This document shows positions 1 to 8,886 of a stretch of DNA of 64,000 bases, in pieces. The stretch lies in the NCBI GenBank assembly GCA_031289145.1, contig JAITQA010000067.1:1-64000 (forward strand), read 5' to 3'. Made by a program: the position numbers and the translations under genes. Numbering within the stretch: position 1 is the first letter of the stretch; every line of letters begins with the position of its first letter. The stretch is from Dysgonamonadaceae bacterium (GTDB taxonomy: Bacteria; Bacteroidota; Bacteroidia; Bacteroidales; Azobacteroidaceae). Under the pieces are notes generated by a model. The model saw nothing but the letters and a program-made list of their open reading frames with translations, was not told the DNA's origin and did no database searches.

Positions 1-40
1 AAGCGATCAGTCATGTTCGGAAGATTTTTCGGCATGTTAA

Positions 41-159
41 GTGATTAACGATTAGCATGGGATGTCTCCACTCCGCTTCGCTCCGGTCGACATGACGACA
101 ACATATTTTGAGAGAGGGAAGCGAACGCATGGAGACATCTCATGATAAGCGTTAATTTC
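41..159. repeat. Palindromic MITE-like repeat, copy A
   Basis: The ends are imperfect inverted repeats: about 41-70, ending in GATGTCTCCA, pairs with 130-159, beginning TGGAGACATC. The inside has a GTCGACATGACG core and GCTTCGCTCC/GGGAAGCGAACGC segments. A related element with the same TTAACGATTAGCA border, GTCTCCA end and GTCGACATGACG core lies at about 11915-12130. No transposase is present, so this looks like a short non-autonomous repeat family. Confidence 0.7.
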
Positions 160-261
160 TTTTTTGATAATTGGTTTATTATGATTATTATCCATCTATC
201 GACTTGGCGATTATACGAGAAACGCAGTTGAAAAAATGGAATAGAAAAAAGAAAGAACTAC

Positions 262-395
262 TGTTAAGTAAATTATATTTTGCCGTCATTGCGAAGCCGA
301 AGGCTGAAGCAATCTAATTACTACATCTCTTTCTCCGGATTGCTTCAGCCTTCGGCTTCGCAATGACGATACGACGTTTTTTAGTTTACTTAACA
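262..395. repeat. Composite palindrome with 31-bp perfect arms
   Basis: The inner arms 284-314 and 338-368 are perfect reverse complements (31 bp) around a 23-nt spacer. A second, outer pair, TGTTAAGTAAA at 262-272 and TTTACTTAACA at 385-395, is also perfect (11 bp). The inner arm resembles the CGTCATTGCGAAGCC...GAAGCAATC dispersed repeats seen in many bacterial genomes. As RNA it would fold into a very stable hairpin. No open reading frame fits it. Confidence 0.85.
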
Positions 396-536
396 CTACT
401 TATTAATTCCATAAATCCTCAATGGGGTGATCTTTGGAATAAAATAAGTAAAATGATATATTGAAGTTTCTGCCCCTCCTTATTGTATGGGGAGGGACTG
501 GGGGAGGTCTTCTCCTATAAATTTTTCTTTATTTTT

Positions 537-566
537 TTTGTTATTTAAAAAATAACACTACCTTTG
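537..566 (+). promoter_or_regulatory. Bacteroidota promoter of the SPFH gene
   Basis: TTTG at 537-540 is followed after 18 nt by TACCTTTG at 559-566. This fits the Bacteroidota -33/-7 consensus (TTTG, TAnnTTTG) and sits about 36 nt before the SPFH start codon. Confidence 0.7.
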
Positions 567-602
567 TGATATTATTTTAATATCATTTCAAATTTAAACA
601 AT

Positions 603-1577
603 ATGTATATTATGAAAACAAAAGAAGAAGACTTTGCAGGAACAAAGTTACCCGGAATTGCGATGTTGATTTTCAATTTCCTTATCTTATTCGGCATCAT
701 TGGATTATTTACCTGGACAATGGGAACGGAAACCGACATGTCTACGGCGCTACGTGTTGTATTGATTATCGTTGAGCTGTTTCTGTTTATTTTAAATTGT
801 ATTTCATGGTTTGGGTTTTTCACGGTAGAACCGAATGAAGCGCGTGTAATGCTCTTTTTCGGCAAATACAAGGGAACCATTAAAACCAATGGTTTCTTTT
901 GTGTGAATCCCTTTTATTCAAAAATGAAACTGACTTTACGCGCCCGTAACTTGGATGCAGAACCTATCAAGGTCAACGACAAGAAAGGAAATCCGGTAAT
1001 GATTGGGCAAGTAGTGGTTTGGAGGGTCGTAGACACTTATAAAGCCTCGTTTGATATTGACAACGCATCGAAATCAACTCCTACGACAGGCTTAGCAAAC
1101 AGCGTAAGTGAAAAAATGAAGGCTTATGAATATTTCGTAAAAGTACAGAGCGATTCTGCATTGCGATATGTGGCAGGCATGTTTGCTTATGATAATTCGG
1201 AGAATGAAGACGAGCAATTCACTTTGCGGTCGGGCGGGGAAGGTATCAACGAGATTCTTGAGAAGCAATTGAACGAACGTTTGTCCATTGCCGGGATTGA
1301 AGTGATGGAAGCCCGTGTCAATTACCTGGCGTATGCGCCGGAGATTGCCGCCGTGATGTTGCGGCGTCAACAAGCCGATGCGATTATCAGCGCCCGTGTA
1401 AAAATTGTTGAGGGCGCCGTTGGCATGGTGAAGCACGCTTTGGCAAAATTGTCGGAGGAAAAAATCGTTACCCTGGACGATGAAAAGAAAGCAGCTATGG
1501 TTTCCAATCTTCTGGTAGTGCTGTGTAGCGACGAACGCGCACAACCGATTGTGAATACGGGTACTTTGTACAATTAA
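603..1577 (+). CDS. SPFH/band-7 domain membrane protein
   Basis: A membrane-anchored SPFH (stomatin/prohibitin/flotillin/HflK) family protein of 324 aa. Two hydrophobic segments at about residues 18-40 and 50-72 form a hairpin anchor. The band-7 domain follows directly (VEPNEARVMLFFG near 75-87) and ends in an Ala/Glu-rich helical stretch. Such proteins form membrane microdomain scaffolds; the client here is unknown. Translation may start at 603 or at the in-frame ATG at 612, which gives a more usual MKTKEED start. A promoter lies just upstream. The ribbon-helix-helix gene follows after 30 bp, a pairing I recall from other Bacteroidota, so they are probably co-transcribed. Confidence 0.88.
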   Translation: MYIMKTKEEDFAGTKLPGIAMLIFNFLILFGIIGLFTWTMGTETDMSTALRVVLIIVELFLFILNCISWFGFFTVEPNEARVMLFFGKYKGTIKTNGFFCVNPFYSKMKLTLRARNLDAEPIKVNDKKGNPVMIGQVVVWRVVDTYKASFDIDNASKSTPTTGLANSVSEKMKAYEYFVKVQSDSALRYVAGMFAYDNSENEDEQFTLRSGGEGINEILEKQLNERLSIAGIEVMEARVNYLAYAPEIAAVMLRRQQADAIISARVKIVEGAVGMVKHALAKLSEEKIVTLDDEKKAAMVSNLLVVLCSDERAQPIVNTGTLYN

Positions 1578-1607
1578 TCTCATTCTAAGACAGACGCAGC
1601 GTATTGC

Positions 1608-1796
1608 ATGGCAAAAGAAAAAGAATCGAAAAGTTTTGTGTTGCGTATTGATACGGATACGATGAATGCAATTGAGAAATGGGCAAGCGATGAGTTTCGC
1701 AGTGTCAACGGGCAGTTATTGTACTTGCTCAACCAGGCGCTGAGAAAGAGTGGTCGCTTGCCGGAAAAGAAAAAAGGCGAAATCAATCTGCCTTAA
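1608..1796 (+). CDS. Arc-like ribbon-helix-helix protein
   Basis: A 62-aa protein with the pattern of an Arc/MetJ ribbon-helix-helix DNA-binding domain: a short beta strand (SFVLRID, residues 8-14), then two helices (TMNAIEKWASDEF and SVNGQLLYLLNQAL), then a basic tail. Such proteins bind DNA as dimers, and many are antitoxins, but no toxin gene is adjacent. It lies 30 bp after the SPFH gene and probably shares its transcript. Its 3' end overlaps the 3' end of the opposite-strand helicase remnant by 14 bp. The target sites are unknown. Confidence 0.75.
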   Translation: MAKEKESKSFVLRIDTDTMNAIEKWASDEFRSVNGQLLYLLNQALRKSGRLPEKKKGEINLP

Positions 1797-2432
1797 TCAG
1801 CGCCATCAGTTCAGCCATGGACAATTTTGCCGACTGGTCGCTACCTTCAAGCAGGCTGTCGGCTAAGTCACGTTTCGTATTGTGTAATTGTATGATTTTC
1901 TCTTCGATTGTATTGTTCGACACTAATCTGTATACCGTCACCGGGCGAGTTTGTCCTATCCTGTGCGCCCTGTTTGATATAGGTGTCGACAAAATAGGGT
2001 AATGTACCCACCCGGCCAGTCTGAGCATCCATTGGTAGTCGGCAACCTGATACGGGCGCAGTTCGGCTTTCAGTCCAACGGGAGTATCTGTATCCGGATA
2101 CGAGAATCGGGCTGTACTTCCCTCGCCTGGTCATCTGCGTCCATTGACAAATCGGACTGTATGCCGATATACCTGCTAAAATGTTTCAATACCTGACGCA
2201 GCCGTTCCATTCCCTCTTCGGGTATTTTTTCTCCTTTTTGAATGGCGCCGATAATTTCTCGTTGCGATTCCGTGAGACGATATATCTTATAGCGCATATT
2301 GGTTTCCTTTACAATCAATACATTATTGCGCGTATCAAGCACATCGCTTTCCAATTTACATTTGCCATCTTTTAGTTTTACAATATTTATCACAGGTTGT
2401 GTAGCTATTAATTCTAAGGTAAGAAATATCAA
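1783..2432 (-). pseudogene. SNF2-family helicase remnant (frameshift, large deletion)
   Basis: Only pieces of a SNF2/Rad54-like helicase remain. The upstream piece (about 2070-2432) encodes part of the region before the ATPase core. At about 2085-2070 the frame changes; in the shifted frame the match continues through LKAELRPYQVADYQWM, which normally opens the helicase core. After LAGW the sequence jumps to the far C-terminus (RAHRIGQTRPVTVYRL, the conserved motif VI region, then SMAELMALI). The whole ATPase core, roughly 350 residues including Walker A and DExH, is absent. Upstream sequence beyond 2432 is not recognisable. It cannot make a working helicase. Confidence 0.85.
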
Positions 2433-2505
2433 TGAAAAATAAAAGTTATTCCTTTATGGTAATTTTTACCTGAGAGAAATCGAAAAGACGCCTGAAGTTC
2501 GTCAA

Positions 2506-3117
2506 TCATTCGCTATTTTTTATTTCCCCCAACCGTACTGATTCTACTTTCAACAAACGCTCTTTCAGGCGTTCAGCCTCATTTTTCCTGATACGCAATG
2601 TCATGGTACAGTTCATATCAAACGCTTGGCGAATGATTTGCGGATTATCGTCCTTGATGATTTTCATAACTCCGTTGAGAAAAGGGTATTCAAATACGAG
2701 GTCAATGTCTTCATCCACTGTTTTTTCAATGATTTCGGCATGGGCAACGGCATCCTGGGCGGCGGCGCGATAAGCGACAATCAATCCGCCGGTTCCGAGT
2801 TTGACGCCTCCAAAATAACGGACAACGACAATCAGGATATCGGTCAGTGCATTGGCATTGATAACGCCCAATATCGGCTTTCCGGCTGTGGAAGAGGGTT
2901 CGCCGTCGTCGTTGGCGCGAAATTGCAGGCGGTCGGCGCCTAACATGTAAGCCCAACAGATATGCCGGGCGTCGTAATATTGTTTCCGGTATGCCTCCAA
3001 TTTTTCTTTTACCTCTTCAGGGGTAGTCACAGGGAGGGCGTAGGATATAAATCTGCTCCGCTGCTCGGTTATATACCCTTCGGAAATACCTGATATCGTT
3101 CTGTATAAATCGTCCAT
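2506..3117 (-). CDS. YigZ/IMPACT family protein
   Basis: A 203-aa member of the UPF0029/IMPACT family (YigZ in E. coli). The N-terminal domain carries the family pattern DARHICWAY (49-57), DDGEPSSTAGKPIL (70-83) and VVVRYFGGVKLGTGGL (97-112). The C-terminal half is the small ferredoxin-like domain. Eukaryotic IMPACT modulates Gcn2 signalling; the bacterial role is not settled and may involve RNA or translation. Length matches the family. It is followed 31 bp downstream on its strand by nothing overlapping, and proS lies upstream on the same strand, so the two may be co-transcribed. Confidence 0.9.
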   Translation of the reverse strand: MDDLYRTISGISEGYITEQRSRFISYALPVTTPEEVKEKLEAYRKQYYDARHICWAYMLGADRLQFRANDDGEPSSTAGKPILGVINANALTDILIVVVRYFGGVKLGTGGLIVAYRAAAQDAVAHAEIIEKTVDEDIDLVFEYPFLNGVMKIIKDDNPQIIRQAFDMNCTMTLRIRKNEAERLKERLLKVESVRLGEIKNSE

Positions 3118-3148
3118 AAACCGGCATCCGGCAATTGAAGCCTGTTAA

Positions 3149-4630
3149 TTAATAGGCTCTTGCGAAAACGACCCTTTGTGCCGAAGGCTTGCCGGTCACC
3201 ATACATTTTCCGGGTGTTTTTTCACCTTCGAAAGGGATACAGCGGATGGTCGCCTTGGTTTCTTCCTTGATGCGTTCTTCCGTTTCGGACGTGCCATCCC
3301 AATGTGCGAGTATAAATCCGCCGACTTCGATTTTTTCCTTAAATTCGTCGTAAGAATCTACGGTAATCGTCTGTTCGGCACGGAAATCGAAAGCTTTCCG
3401 ATAAATATTCCGTTGAATGTCTTCCAGCAAATTCTTTACATAAACGGCAATATTCTCGACACTTACGGTTTCTTTGGTCAGCGTATCACGGCGGGCAGCT
3501 TCGATGGTATTGTTTTCCAAATCACGCATACCCATCGCCAGACGCACCGGAACGCCTTTCAATTCGTACTCCGCAAACTTCCATCCCGGTTTCTTGTTTT
3601 GGGAGTTGTCGTATTTCACACTGACGCCCAAATCTTTCAGTCCGGCAACGATACCGGCGACTTTGGCGTCGATTTGCGCTAATTGTTCGTCGTTTTTATA
3701 AATGGGAACAATCACTACCTGGAAGGGCGCTAATTTCGGAGGGAGCACCAGGCCGTTATCGTCGGAATGTGCCATAATCAATGCGCCCATCAAACGGGTA
3801 GAAACACCCCAGGAGGTTGACCAGACATATTCCCTTTTTCCTTCTTTATTCAAGAATTGCACATCAAACGCTTTGGCGAAATTCTGTCCCAAGAAATGGG
3901 AAGTTCCTGCTTGTAAGGCTTTTCCGTCCTGCATCAAAGCCTCAATACAATAAGTATCCAAAGCCCCGGCGAAGCGTTCACCCGGCGTTTTTGCCCCTTT
4001 CAAGACGGGGACTGCCATGTATTTTTCGGCAAATTCGGCATACACATCCAGCATTTTCCGGGTTTCCGCCATGGCTTCTTCCTGCGTGGCATGTGCCGTA
4101 TGGCCTTCCTGCCACAAAAATTCGGATGTACGCAAAAACAGACGGGTACGCATTTCCCAACGTACCACATTGGCCCACTGATTGATAAGAATAGGCAAGT
4201 CGCGATAGGACTGAATCCAGTTGCGGTAGGTATTCCAGATAATCGTTTCGGAAGTAGGACGCACAATGAGTTCTTCCTCCAATTTGGCATCCGGGTCAAC
4301 AATCACACCTTTCCCATTTGGGTCGTTTTTCAGGCGGTAATGCGTTACTACCGCACATTCCTTGGCAAAACCTTCCACATGGTTGGCCTCCTTGCTAAAA
4401 AATGACTTGGGAATAAACAAGGGAAAATAGGCATTCACATGACCGGTTTCCTTGAACATATCGTCTAATTGCCGCTGTATTTTTTCCCATATCGCATATC
4501 CGTAAGGCTTGATAACCATACATCCGCGTACGGCGGAATTTTCGGCCAAATCGGCTTTTAACACCAAATCGTTATACCATTGGGCATAATTTTCACTTCT
4601 CGAAGTCAACTCTTTAATTTCTACTGCCAT
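3149..4630 (-). CDS. proS: Prolyl-tRNA synthetase, archaeal/eukaryotic type
   Basis: Charges tRNA-Pro with proline in the cytosol (EC 6.1.1.15). The 493-aa size, lack of the bacterial editing insertion between motifs 2 and 3, and the C-terminal extension ending in Tyr place it in the short, archaeal-like ProRS class common in Bacteroidota. Class II landmarks are visible: RPTSE (124-128), motif 2 around [18 protein letters not shown] (163-180) and motif 3 [19 protein letters not shown] (275-293). A -7 box (TATCTTTG) lies about 36 nt upstream of the start. yigZ follows 31 bp downstream in the same direction. Confidence 0.96.
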   Translation of the reverse strand: MAVEIKELTSRSENYAQWYNDLVLKADLAENSAVRGCMVIKPYGYAIWEKIQRQLDDMFKETGHVNAYFPLFIPKSFFSKEANHVEGFAKECAVVTHYRLKNDPNGKGVIVDPDAKLEEELIVRPTSETIIWNTYRNWIQSYRDLPILINQWANVVRWEMRTRLFLRTSEFLWQEGHTAHATQEEAMAETRKMLDVYAEFAEKYMAVPVLKGAKTPGERFAGALDTYCIEALMQDGKALQAGTSHFLGQNFAKAFDVQFLNKEGKREYVWSTSWGVSTRLMGALIMAHSDDNGLVLPPKLAPFQVVIVPIYKNDEQLAQIDAKVAGIVAGLKDLGVSVKYDNSQNKKPGWKFAEYELKGVPVRLAMGMRDLENNTIEAARRDTLTKETVSVENIAVYVKNLLEDIQRNIYRKAFDFRAEQTITVDSYDEFKEKIEVGGFILAHWDGTSETEERIKEETKATIRCIPFEGEKTPGKCMVTGKPSAQRVVFARAY

Positions 4631-4665
4631 ATATCATTATAAATTATTATTTTTAAACCGGACTG

Positions 4666-4673
4666 CAAAGATA
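4666..4673 (-). promoter_or_regulatory. -7 box for proS
   Basis: On the minus strand this reads TATCTTTG, a match to the Bacteroidota TAnnTTTG box, 36 nt before the proS start codon. The ftsK promoter lies about 70 bp away, facing the other way, so the two genes diverge. Confidence 0.65.
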
Positions 4674-4714
4674 AGGTAAAAACTTCCTTTATGAAAATAT
4701 TTAATGGCTAAAAA

Positions 4715-4746
4715 TTGGGTTTTCCATGAATAATTTCGTAATTTTG
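4715..4746 (+). promoter_or_regulatory. Promoter of ftsK
   Basis: TTGG at 4715-4718 (-33-like) and TAATTTTG at 4739-4746 (-7) are spaced as in Bacteroidota promoters. The start codon of ftsK is 22 nt after the box, so the leader is very short. Confidence 0.65.
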
Positions 4747-4768
4747 CCTCTTCAAAATAGAAACCCGA

Positions 4769-7186
4769 ATGACAAAAGGAAAACTCTTCAAGAAACAAAA
4801 AAACAGCGCTTCGGAATCGTCACGCCTGAAACAATTTATTAAGAGCGATGCAACTCACTTTGTATTGGGTCTGATTATCTTCATGTTCGCCGTTTACGCA
4901 ACCATTTCCATCGTATCGTTTTTCTTCACAGGAAATGATGACCAGAGCAAGATAGAAGGGCTTTCCCTCTTTCATTGGGGAAAAGTCAGCGGCATACAAA
5001 ACTGGACGGGAACGCGGGGCGCCATACTCAGCAACACCTTGCTGAACGAATGGTTCGGCATCCCTACCCTTTTCCTGCTCCTCTTCCTGGCTTTTGTCGG
5101 TTTGCGCCTGATGAAAGCCCGGTACATAAACCTGATTAAGCAGTTTATCCTCTGCTCAATCCTTACCCTCTGGACTTCCTTGGCGCTGTCTTTCTTTTTG
5201 GGCGGCTTCTTCAACGGAACAACCTTATACATAGGCGGAAAGCATGGGGCTTCACTTTCCGACTTGATGAAAAACAACTTTGGAAAACCGGGAACTTTCC
5301 TGATTATCGTTATTGTATTGATAATCGTAATGATGTTTATTTCTTCCCGCACTATCCCATTTGTCCGAAAACTATTCAATTTAAAACCATTAGCAATAAA
5401 AAAACCGAAAGGCAAAAACACAACTACACCGATTCCGGTAGAAAAAACCCCGGAAAAAGACAAAGGTACGGACAAGCCCCAACCGGCTGATGAACCGGAA
5501 CCTGTTGTCGTACCTGTCGATACAGGCGATTTTGAAATAGTGGTTCCGAACGGGGACGAACTGTTTCCCAAACCGTCGACGCCTGAACCGCAACTACCTG
5601 TCGTTCCTTTCAATATCGAACAAAACAAAGAGGAAGGAGAAGACGAAGAAAACTTGCTTGAGAAATTAGGTCCTTTCGACCCCAAAGCCGATTTGTCGCT
5701 CTACAGGCTTCCGCCCATCGACTTATTGCAAAAATACAGTCAGAAAGATACTCAGGTGGATATGGTCGAACAAAACGACAATAAAAACCGGATTATTCAA
5801 ACTTTGGACAAATTCGGCATCAAAATAAAATCCATCAAGGCAACGGTCGGGCCTACCGTAACGCTCTACGAAATCATTCCCGAAGACGGTATCCGTATCA
5901 ATAAAATCCGGAACCTGGAAGACGATATCGCCATGAGTTTAGCGGCGCTCGGCATTCGTATCATCGCACCTATGCCCGGCAAAGGCACTATCGGTATTGA
6001 AGTGCCCAACAAGGACCCACAAACCGTATCGATGCACTCCATCATTGCTTCGCGCAAATACCAGGAGTCGAAATTCGAGCTGCCCATCGCTTTGGGACGC
6101 ACCATTACGAACGAGGTTTTTATGGTCGATTTAATCAAAATGCCCCACTTGTTGGTCGCCGGTGCAACCGGTCAGGGTAAATCCGTCGGATTGAACGCAG
6201 CCATCACTTCCCTGTTGTACAGAAAACACCCGGCCGAACTGAAATTCGTATTGATTGACCCGAAAATGGTGGAATTCAGCATTTATTCCATTATCGAAAA
6301 ACATTTTCTGGCCAAGCTGCCCGACAGTGAAAAACCGATTATTACCGATTTCACCAAGGTGATATACACCCTGAATTCCCTGACCAAGGAAATGGACGAC
6401 CGGTATATCCTGTTGGAGAAAGCCGGCTCAAGAAATGTGCAGGAATACAACGAGAAATTCATCACCCGTCGGCTGAATCCGATGAAAGGTCACCGGTTTA
6501 TGCCGTATATCGTGGTAATTATTGATGAGTTCGGCGATTTGATTATGACAGCCGGTAAAGAAATAGAACAGCCGATTGCACGCATCGCCCAGAAAGCCCG
6601 TGCAGTAGGTATCCACATGATTATCGCTACACAACGTCCGACTACCAATATCATTACCGGAACCATCAAAGCGAATTTCCCGGCGCGTCTGGCGTTCCGC
6701 GTGATTACCGCTGTCGACTCACGTACCATCTTGGACAGTACGGGCGCCAACCAACTGATAGGCCGCGGCGATATGCTGTTTTTCCAAGGCAATGATATGA
6801 CACGTATCCAATGTGCTTTTGTAGATACGCCTGAAGTAGAACGGATTTCGAAATTCATCGGCAGCCAGCAGGCGTATCCGACTGCCTATCTGTTGCCGGA
6901 ATATACCGGAGACCATGAAGATAACGGCCCATCTTCCACAGTGAGCCTCTCCGACCTCGACCCTTTGTTCGATGATGCCGCCCGCTTGTTGGTCATCCAC
7001 CAGCAAGGCTCTACCTCACTGATACAAAGGAAATTTTCTATCGGTTACAACCGTGCGGGACGCATCGTCGACCAAATGGAACTGGCCGGAATCGTCGGGC
7101 CTGCACAAGGCAGTAAACCGCGGGATGTTTATTTCCAGGATGAATATAGCTTGGAGCAAAAACTCAACTCGTTAAAACGACCTTGA
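4769..7186 (+). CDS. ftsK: DNA translocase FtsK/SpoIIIE
   Basis: Pumps chromosomal DNA at the division septum and helps resolve chromosome dimers. Of 805 aa, the first ~200 hold four membrane helices. A Pro/Glu/Lys-rich linker follows (about 205-300), then the alpha/beta motor: Walker A GATGQGKS near 464-471, Walker B VVIIDEFGDL near 578-587, and IATQRPTTNIITG near 620. The last ~65 residues (SDLDPLFDDAARLLV onward) are the winged-helix gamma domain that reads polarity sequences. The length is usual for Bacteroidota. The lolA-like gene begins 2 bp after the stop, so they form an operon. Confidence 0.97.
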   Translation: MTKGKLFKKQKNSASESSRLKQFIKSDATHFVLGLIIFMFAVYATISIVSFFFTGNDDQSKIEGLSLFHWGKVSGIQNWTGTRGAILSNTLLNEWFGIPTLFLLLFLAFVGLRLMKARYINLIKQFILCSILTLWTSLALSFFLGGFFNGTTLYIGGKHGASLSDLMKNNFGKPGTFLIIVIVLIIVMMFISSRTIPFVRKLFNLKPLAIKKPKGKNTTTPIPVEKTPEKDKGTDKPQPADEPEPVVVPVDTGDFEIVVPNGDELFPKPSTPEPQLPVVPFNIEQNKEEGEDEENLLEKLGPFDPKADLSLYRLPPIDLLQKYSQKDTQVDMVEQNDNKNRIIQTLDKFGIKIKSIKATVGPTVTLYEIIPEDGIRINKIRNLEDDIAMSLAALGIRIIAPMPGKGTIGIEVPNKDPQTVSMHSIIASRKYQESKFELPIALGRTITNEVFMVDLIKMPHLLVAGATGQGKSVGLNAAITSLLYRKHPAELKFVLIDPKMVEFSIYSIIEKHFLAKLPDSEKPIITDFTKVIYTLNSLTKEMDDRYILLEKAGSRNVQEYNEKFITRRLNPMKGHRFMPYIVVIIDEFGDLIMTAGKEIEQPIARIAQKARAVGIHMIIATQRPTTNIITGTIKANFPARLAFRVITAVDSRTILDSTGANQLIGRGDMLFFQGNDMTRIQCAFVDTPEVERISKFIGSQQAYPTAYLLPEYTGDHEDNGPSSTVSLSDLDPLFDDAARLLVIHQQGSTSLIQRKFSIGYNRAGRIVDQMELAGIVGPAQGSKPRDVYFQDEYSLEQKLNSLKRP

Positions 7187-7188
7187 AA

Positions 7189-7839
7189 ATGAAAAAAAAA
7201 ATTATTATCTTTATCGTATGTACCGTCTTTTCCGCAGCAGGTTTTGCGCAAAAAGACGCCAAAGCGAAAGAAGTTTTGGATAAAGCGTCCGCAACTTTTT
7301 CAAATGCAGGCGGCCTATCGGCTAATTTCACACTAAACATCAAAGATGCGGGCAGTAAGACAAACCAGTCTTTCGAGGGGGAAATTTTCCTCAAAAAAGA
7401 CAAATTTTTTATCACTGTTCCCGAACAGGATATCTATTTCGATGGGAAAACCCAGTGGGTGTACTATAAATCATACCAGGAAGTGAATATTTCCGAGCCA
7501 AACAAACAGGAAGTCCAAGCGATGAATCCGGCCTCTATTTTTCAAATCTATACAAAAGACTGCGATTACAAATACACAGGTGAGAAAACCGATACCAAAA
7601 TGCGGAAAGTGAAAGAAGTAACGCTTCTCCCAAAAGGAAAAAACAAGGATATCAGCCGGATTGATATGCAAATCAATACTGCCGATTTCTTACCGGTTTA
7701 TTTTCATATTTATTACCGCAACCAATTGGAAAACATTATTTATATCCATAAATACAAACCTAATCAGCGCATTCCTGACAGTCGGTTTGTTTTTGATGTG
7801 AAAGAGCATCCGGGTACGGATATTATTGATTTGCGATAG
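7189..7839 (+). CDS. LolA-like outer-membrane lipoprotein carrier
   Basis: Periplasmic LolA-family protein that would shuttle lipoproteins from the inner to the outer membrane. The ATG at 7189 gives a clean signal peptide (MKKKIIIF... cleaved near AGFAQ, residue 20); an upstream TTG at 7183 is unlikely because it overlaps the ftsK stop. The mature part (about 195 aa) shows the LolA pattern: an early amphipathic helix, GEIFLKKDKFFI, and many antiparallel beta strands. It lies directly after ftsK and before trxB, a conserved Bacteroidales order. A LolB partner is not visible, as is usual for the phylum. Confidence 0.88.
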   Translation: MKKKIIIFIVCTVFSAAGFAQKDAKAKEVLDKASATFSNAGGLSANFTLNIKDAGSKTNQSFEGEIFLKKDKFFITVPEQDIYFDGKTQWVYYKSYQEVNISEPNKQEVQAMNPASIFQIYTKDCDYKYTGEKTDTKMRKVKEVTLLPKGKNKDISRIDMQINTADFLPVYFHIYYRNQLENIIYIHKYKPNQRIPDSRFVFDVKEHPGTDIIDLR

Positions 7840-7897
7840 AGGGGTGATGGGGACGATGGTTTTTAATTTTCAATTTTTAGTTTTTAGTTTTTAATCG

Positions 7898-7905
7898 TAT
7901 CTTTG
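7898..7905 (+). promoter_or_regulatory. -7 box deciding the trxB start
   Basis: TATCTTTG is a perfect TAnnTTTG match. Transcription from it would begin around 7912, so any start codon before that point is excluded and the ATG at 7942 is the best trxB start. Confidence 0.7.
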
Positions 7906-7941
7906 TCGCATAATTCTACTTTAACAGATTTAAATGCAGAT

Positions 7942-8886
7942 ATGGAGAGAACAAAGTGTTTGATTATAGGGTCCGGGCCGGCCGGGTATACTGCGGCTAT
8001 TTATGCCGCACGCGCCAATCTGTCGCCGGTCTTGTACGAAGGCATACAGCCTGGCGGACAATTGACAACGACCAATGAGATAGAGAATTTTCCGGGTTAC
8101 CCCGACGGCATCAACGGTACCGCCATGATGGAAGATTTCAGGCGGCAAGCGATTCGTTTCGGAACCGATATCCGTTCCGGAGTTGTGACTGCTTGCGACT
8201 TGTCGCAAGCGCCGTACAAAATAACCATTGACGAAGAGAAAACGATAGAAACGGCAACGTTGATTATTTGCACCGGAGCCAGCGCCAAATACTTAGGGCT
8301 CCCCGATGAAACCAAATACAAGGGATTGGGCGTATCGGCCTGCGCCGTTTGCGATGGTTTTTTTTACCGCAAAAAAGTAGTTGCCGTAGTCGGCGGAGGC
8401 GATTCGGCCTGCGAAGAAGCCATTTACTTAGCCGGACTGGCGGAGAAAGTTTACCTGATAGTCCGCAAAGATTACCTGCGGGCATCCCAAATCATGCAGG
8501 AAAGGACTTTGCATCATCCGAAAATTGAGGTGCTGTTCAACACCAATACCCTCGGACTATTTGGCGAAGGCGGTGTAGAAGGCGCTCATTTAATACAATT
8601 CAAAGGTGAAGCCAGGGAAGAAAAGTTGGATATCGCCATCGACGGATTTTTCTTAGCCATCGGGCATACCCCAAATACAAGCGTCTTCCAACCGTATTTA
8701 GCGGTAGACGAACAAGGCTATATCAAAACGATTCCCGGAACTGCAACAACGCCTATTCCCGGCGTCTTTGCAGCCGGAGATGTGGCCGACCCCCACTACC
8801 GACAAGCTATTACGGCTGCAGGTAGCGGTTGCAAGGCAGCCCTGGAAGCCGACAGATACCTGCAAAATTGTTATTCCGACTGCTGA
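7942..8886 (+). CDS. trxB: Thioredoxin-disulfide reductase
   Basis: Flavoenzyme that reduces thioredoxin with NADPH (EC 1.8.1.9) in the cytosol. The protein of 314 aa has the FAD-binding GSGPAGYTAAIYAARA near residues 9-24, the redox-active CAVC at about 134-137, the NADPH-binding GGGDSACEEA near 151-160, and the second FAD contact GVFAAGDVAD near the C-terminus. The start at 7942 is preferred over the upstream frame opening at 7903 because the promoter -7 box covers 7898-7905. The 3' end overlaps the convergent amidase gene by 16 bp. Confidence 0.96.
   Translation: MERTKCLIIGSGPAGYTAAIYAARANLSPVLYEGIQPGGQLTTTNEIENFPGYPDGINGTAMMEDFRRQAIRFGTDIRSGVVTACDLSQAPYKITIDEEKTIETATLIICTGASAKYLGLPDETKYKGLGVSACAVCDGFFYRKKVVAVVGGGDSACEEAIYLAGLAEKVYLIVRKDYLRASQIMQERTLHHPKIEVLFNTNTLGLFGEGGVEGAHLIQFKGEAREEKLDIAIDGFFLAIGHTPNTSVFQPYLAVDEQGYIKTIPGTATTPIPGVFAAGDVADPHYRQAITAAGSGCKAALEADRYLQNCYSDC

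Larger units (their letters stand above)
1..536. other. Gene-free stretch with palindromic repeats
   Basis: I see no credible gene here. The stretch holds two palindromic repeats listed separately (41-159 and 262-395). Between about 471 and 506 there is also a C-rich then G-rich segment that can pair weakly (CCCTCC with GGAGGG). The rest is AT-rich. It looks like an intergenic region that accumulates small repeat elements. Confidence 0.6.

Noticed and set aside
1..602. tRNA or small RNA gene in the left gene-free stretch
   Set aside because: No cloverleaf or CCA end was found; the strong folding comes from the palindromic repeats.
1608..1796. Toxin-antitoxin system based on the ribbon-helix-helix protein
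   Set aside because: No small toxin gene lies next to it; the neighbours are an SPFH gene and a helicase remnant.
7903..7941. Longer N-terminus for trxB
   Set aside because: The promoter -7 box TATCTTTG (7898-7905) covers this start, and the extra residues do not belong to the family.
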